This document shows positions 61,999-64,000 of a stretch of DNA of 64,000 nt, in pieces. The notes under the pieces are model-generated. The model did not search any database and had not been told where the DNA came from. It saw only the letters and a list, made by a program, of their open reading frames with translations. The DNA is from Escherichia boydii (GTDB lineage: Bacteria; Pseudomonadota; Gammaproteobacteria; Enterobacterales; Enterobacteriaceae), in NCBI GenBank assembly GCA_041890495.1, contig CP169086.1:3782001-3846000 (forward strand), read 5' to 3'. The position numbers were made by a program, and so were the translations under genes. Each line of letters starts with the position of its first letter. Positions within the stretch are counted from its first letter, which is position 1.

Positions 61999-62012
61999 GA
62001 AAATCGGTTTCC
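61999..62012. promoter_or_regulatory. LacI-family operator O2
   Basis: GAAAATCGGTTTCC matches O1 at 12 of 14 bases and lies 99 bases before the regulator start. Further GGAAACGG repeats at 61992 and 62022 surround it. Two sites 126 bases apart could allow DNA looping and autoregulation. Confidence 0.65.
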
Positions 62013-62110
62013 ATGGAAAACGGAAACGGATATACTCCGTTCTGGCTATAATGTGAGCCGAAGCGGTCATGGAATTTGCAGGCGCGAGGTAAGCCTGCCA
62101 GGGGAAAAAG

Positions 62111-63061
62111 ATGTCGACAATCAATGATGTATCACGTCTTGCCGGGGTGTCTAAAGCCACGGTATCGCGTGTGTTGAGCGGGTCGCGTGGCGTAAAGGAA
62201 GCCAGCCGTCAGGCCGTACTGAAAGCGGTGGATGAGCTGAACTACCGGCCTAACGTGATTGCCCAGTCGCTGCTGAGCCAGTCGACGGGCTGTATCGGGG
62301 TGATTTGCGCACAGGAAAACATTAACCAGACTACCGGTTATCTTTACGCGCTGGAAAAACAGCTCAGCCAGCATCAAAAACACCTCCTGCTGCGCTTCGC
62401 GCACAGCAAAGCGGAAGTGATGCACGCCCTTGAAGAACTCTCCTGCGGGCTTTGTGATGATATCCTGGTGATTGGCGCCCGTTTCCCGCTGGACGTGGAT
62501 ATGGAAAACGTCATTCTGGTGGACTGCATGGAGTCTGATAATTCCAACAGCATCCAGTTCGATCACGCCTTTGCCGCCGAAACCGCCTGCAACTACCTCA
62601 CCAGCCAGGGGCGTCGCCAGATTGCGCTGATCTACCCCCACGGCAGCGGTTTTGCCGACCAGGTGCTGCTCGGCTACAAGCACGCGCTGGAGAAAAATTT
62701 CCTGCCCTTTAATCGCAACCTGGTCTTTATGGACGCGACCTCCTCCTCCGTTGCGCTGCAGGAGCTGCTTAATAACGCCAGCACGCTGAACTTCAACGCG
62801 CTGCTGGTGGCGGACGAGCAGGAAGCCCAGCGGGTGATCCCGCAGCTGCAGGCGTTTAATAAATCCGTGCCTGAGGACATTATGGTCTTCAGCCTTGCCG
62901 GTTCGCTGCACCTGCCGGGTATTCCGGTGATCCCGGCGATTGAATATTCCATGGACGCCATGGCGGCACGCATTGTGGGCTGGCTGACGGAGAAAACGCA
63001 GATGCTCGGGTCCTATGTTCTGCGCGGGGATCTGATCATTCCAGACGTGCGTAAGCGTTAA
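62111..63061 (+). CDS. LacI-family transcriptional regulator of the beta-glucoside operon
   Basis: 316 residues. The N-terminal HTH is TINDVSRLAGVSKATVSRVL (3-22) and the hinge helix NYRPNVIAQSL is near 47-57, then a periplasmic-binding-protein-like effector domain. It is divergent from the PTS operon and two palindromic operators lie between them, so it is the likely local repressor. The inducer is probably the PTS-imported beta-glucoside or its phosphate. The gene ends where base composition drops sharply. Confidence 0.9.
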   Translation: MSTINDVSRLAGVSKATVSRVLSGSRGVKEASRQAVLKAVDELNYRPNVIAQSLLSQSTGCIGVICAQENINQTTGYLYALEKQLSQHQKHLLLRFAHSKAEVMHALEELSCGLCDDILVIGARFPLDVDMENVILVDCMESDNSNSIQFDHAFAAETACNYLTSQGRRQIALIYPHGSGFADQVLLGYKHALEKNFLPFNRNLVFMDATSSSVALQELLNNASTLNFNALLVADEQEAQRVIPQLQAFNKSVPEDIMVFSLAGSLHLPGIPVIPAIEYSMDAMAARIVGWLTEKTQMLGSYVLRGDLIIPDVRKR

Positions 63062-63109
63062 TCAGATGTGAAGGGAGGCGTCCAACTAAACCTCCTCTTG
63101 GGTAAGGTG

Positions 63110-63238
63110 ATGATTAATCCTGTAAGGCTACAACTTGAAGAAAATATTTGCCGATATATCTCTAAAAGTGAAGATTTCGTTTTGAGGGGACATTTTCATA
63201 AACTAGTTACCTTAGTTCAGAAACTAGCTGGTTACTAG
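63110..63238 (+). CDS. Small ORF, 42 residues, unrecognised
   Basis: MINPVRLQLEENICRY up to LAGY then TAG. It begins the AT-rich tract 48 bases after the LacI-family gene. A GGTAAGG stretch immediately upstream could be a weak ribosome site but is too close to the ATG. It may be a real small protein, or the remnant of a gene cut by insertion. I do not recognise a family. Confidence 0.25.
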   Translation: MINPVRLQLEENICRYISKSEDFVLRGHFHKLVTLVQKLAGY

Positions 63239-63335
63239 ACCTTCAAAAAATCATCTGGCGAATGGTTTTTTCGATGGAAAGCACACATTAGGTTATGGTA
63301 TAAATTAAAAAAACACGTTTTAGAAAGGCTATAAC

Positions 63336-63749
63336 ATGATCGAACTAGGCAGCTTAACCAATGAAAAAGTAATGGCACTTCTTGATAAGTACCTGATAGA
63401 TCACAATCTAGAAGATGATGGAGATATTTTTTTAGAGAATCCATCTCGGCTCTATATTAGAATCGATGAAGATGTTAATGTTATTAGACTGATGTCCTTC
63501 ATTAACATGAATATCTTCAGTGAGGAGCAACAAAGTGATGTTTACAAGCTAGTAAACGAAGCCAATAAAGCTAGCTACGCATTAAAGTTTTCGACCATAT
63601 CAGTGGATGATGTTGTTAAAGCTATCCTTTGTGAATATGGTATACCGATGATTGGCGAAGTTGATGATAAGTTTTTCATAAAGATAATTCGTACTATTGA
63701 AAAAGATATTGTAGATTTTAAAACTTACTTCCCAACCATTTCTAGATAA
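63336..63749 (+). CDS. Acidic YbjN-like protein of unknown function
   Basis: 137 residues after a GAAAGG ribosome site. It is acidic and AT-rich in codon use (many ATT, TTA, AAA, GAT), unlike the GC-rich operon before it. The pattern VNVIRLMSFINMNIF followed by two helices (QQSDVYKLVNEANKAS and VDDVVKAILCEYGI) and a strand resembles the YbjN/type III chaperone-like fold. No catalytic motif is seen. The next ORF starts 6 bases after its stop, suggesting a two-gene unit. Confidence 0.6.
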   Translation: MIELGSLTNEKVMALLDKYLIDHNLEDDGDIFLENPSRLYIRIDEDVNVIRLMSFINMNIFSEEQQSDVYKLVNEANKASYALKFSTISVDDVVKAILCEYGIPMIGEVDDKFFIKIIRTIEKDIVDFKTYFPTISR

Positions 63750-63754
63750 TAGCA

Positions 63755-64000
63755 ATGATAATCTCCATTCTGAACGATAATAAAAAAAGCATAGTAACGC
63801 CAGCCTTTACCGCTTTGGGTATTTGGGCTATCGCTTTATTAGAACTACCAAGTAGCGCTAACTACTATGCCCCATTTGTATCAGAATTAATTGTTTTGCT
63901 CATTATCTATTGCATCGCAATAAAAATAGAGCGCGATGCAAAAAATAAACTAGACCAATCAGACAAAGAAACATTAGAGCTTTATGATTCCGAAGTTGAA
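63755..64000 (+). CDS. Hypothetical membrane protein (3' partial)
   Basis: Open from the ATG at 63755 to the window end (82 codons), so the C-terminus is missing. After a short polar start (MIISILNDNKKS) there are two hydrophobic segments, TPAFTALGIWAIALLEL (about 15-31) and APFVSELIVLLIIYCIAI (about 39-56). A charged segment (KIERDAKNKLDQSDKETLEL) follows. It is AT-rich and directly downstream of the YbjN-like gene. I do not recognise a family. Confidence 0.55.
   Translation, partial: MIISILNDNKKSIVTPAFTALGIWAIALLELPSSANYYAPFVSELIVLLIIYCIAIKIERDAKNKLDQSDKETLELYDSEVE

Noticed and set aside
63235..63444. Minus-strand frame of 69 codons in the AT-rich tract
   Set aside because: Opposite the better supported plus-strand gene with a ribosome site; no start signal or domain.

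Overview
This window is chromosomal DNA of an enteric bacterium (Enterobacteriaceae) whose gene order follows the pst-dnaA-dgo-ilvB-uhp arc of Escherichia. By memory comparison, many proteins look residue-for-residue like E. coli K-12 (PstSCAB, PhoU, YieH, AdeP, ChrR, MnmE, YidC, DnaA, DnaN, RecF, GyrB, YidA, the dgo genes, IlvBN, UhpABC, UhpT, NepI). Others have recognisable K-12 orthologues but are clearly diverged (YieE, YidZ, MdtL, IbpAB, YidE, YidP, YidGH, DsdCXA, EmrD, YicN, YicL). The two classes lie in alternating blocks, so the segment looks mosaic. I cannot fix the species without a database search.

Layout. 1-4.5 kb: high-affinity phosphate uptake (pstS 5'-truncated by the window edge, pstC, pstA, pstB, phoU), ending in tandem REP-type hairpins. 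4.6-10.4 kb: yieH, adeP (with a good PurR box), chrR, yieE, yidZ, mdtL. The bgl and tna loci found here in K-12 are absent. 10.5-21 kb: the replication-translation core, with mnmE, yidC, yidD, rnpA and rpmH on the minus strand and dnaA, dnaN, recF and gyrB on the plus strand. 21-23.1 kb: a divergent LysR regulator/MDR oxidoreductase pair in the place of yidB. 23.2-29 kb: yidA and the D-galactonate operon dgoRKADT. 29-30.6 kb: yidR, broken by a one-base frameshift, and lipoprotein gene yidQ.

30.6-38.4 kb: heat-shock genes ibpA/ibpB behind a sigma-32 promoter and thermometer-like leader, transporter yidE, regulator yidP, an intact alpha-glucoside PTS plus 6-phospho-alpha-glucosidase (glvC/glvG, broken in K-12), and yidH/yidG. 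38.4-43.3 kb: the D-serine locus dsdC-dsdX-dsdA and a secreted GH5-like protein. 43.2-46 kb: emrD, an EamA transporter and a GNAT acetyltransferase. 46-46.5 kb: the SOS toxin-antitoxin locus tisB/istR, whose toxin frame carries a one-base insertion while the LexA box, the antitoxin RNA and its pairing site are intact. 46.6-53.9 kb: ivbL-ilvB-ilvN and uhpA-uhpB-uhpC-uhpT. 54-56.8 kb: yicN, nepI, yicL.

56.9-63.1 kb: a complete aryl/oligo-beta-glucoside utilisation locus (PTS IIB, IIC, GH1 phospho-beta-glucosidase, PTS IIA, LamB-type porin) under a divergent LacI-family regulator with two matching operators. 63.06 kb to the end: a visibly AT-rich tract with a small ORF, an acidic YbjN-like protein and a partial membrane protein. 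It looks like the edge of horizontally acquired DNA and is the least understood part of the window.
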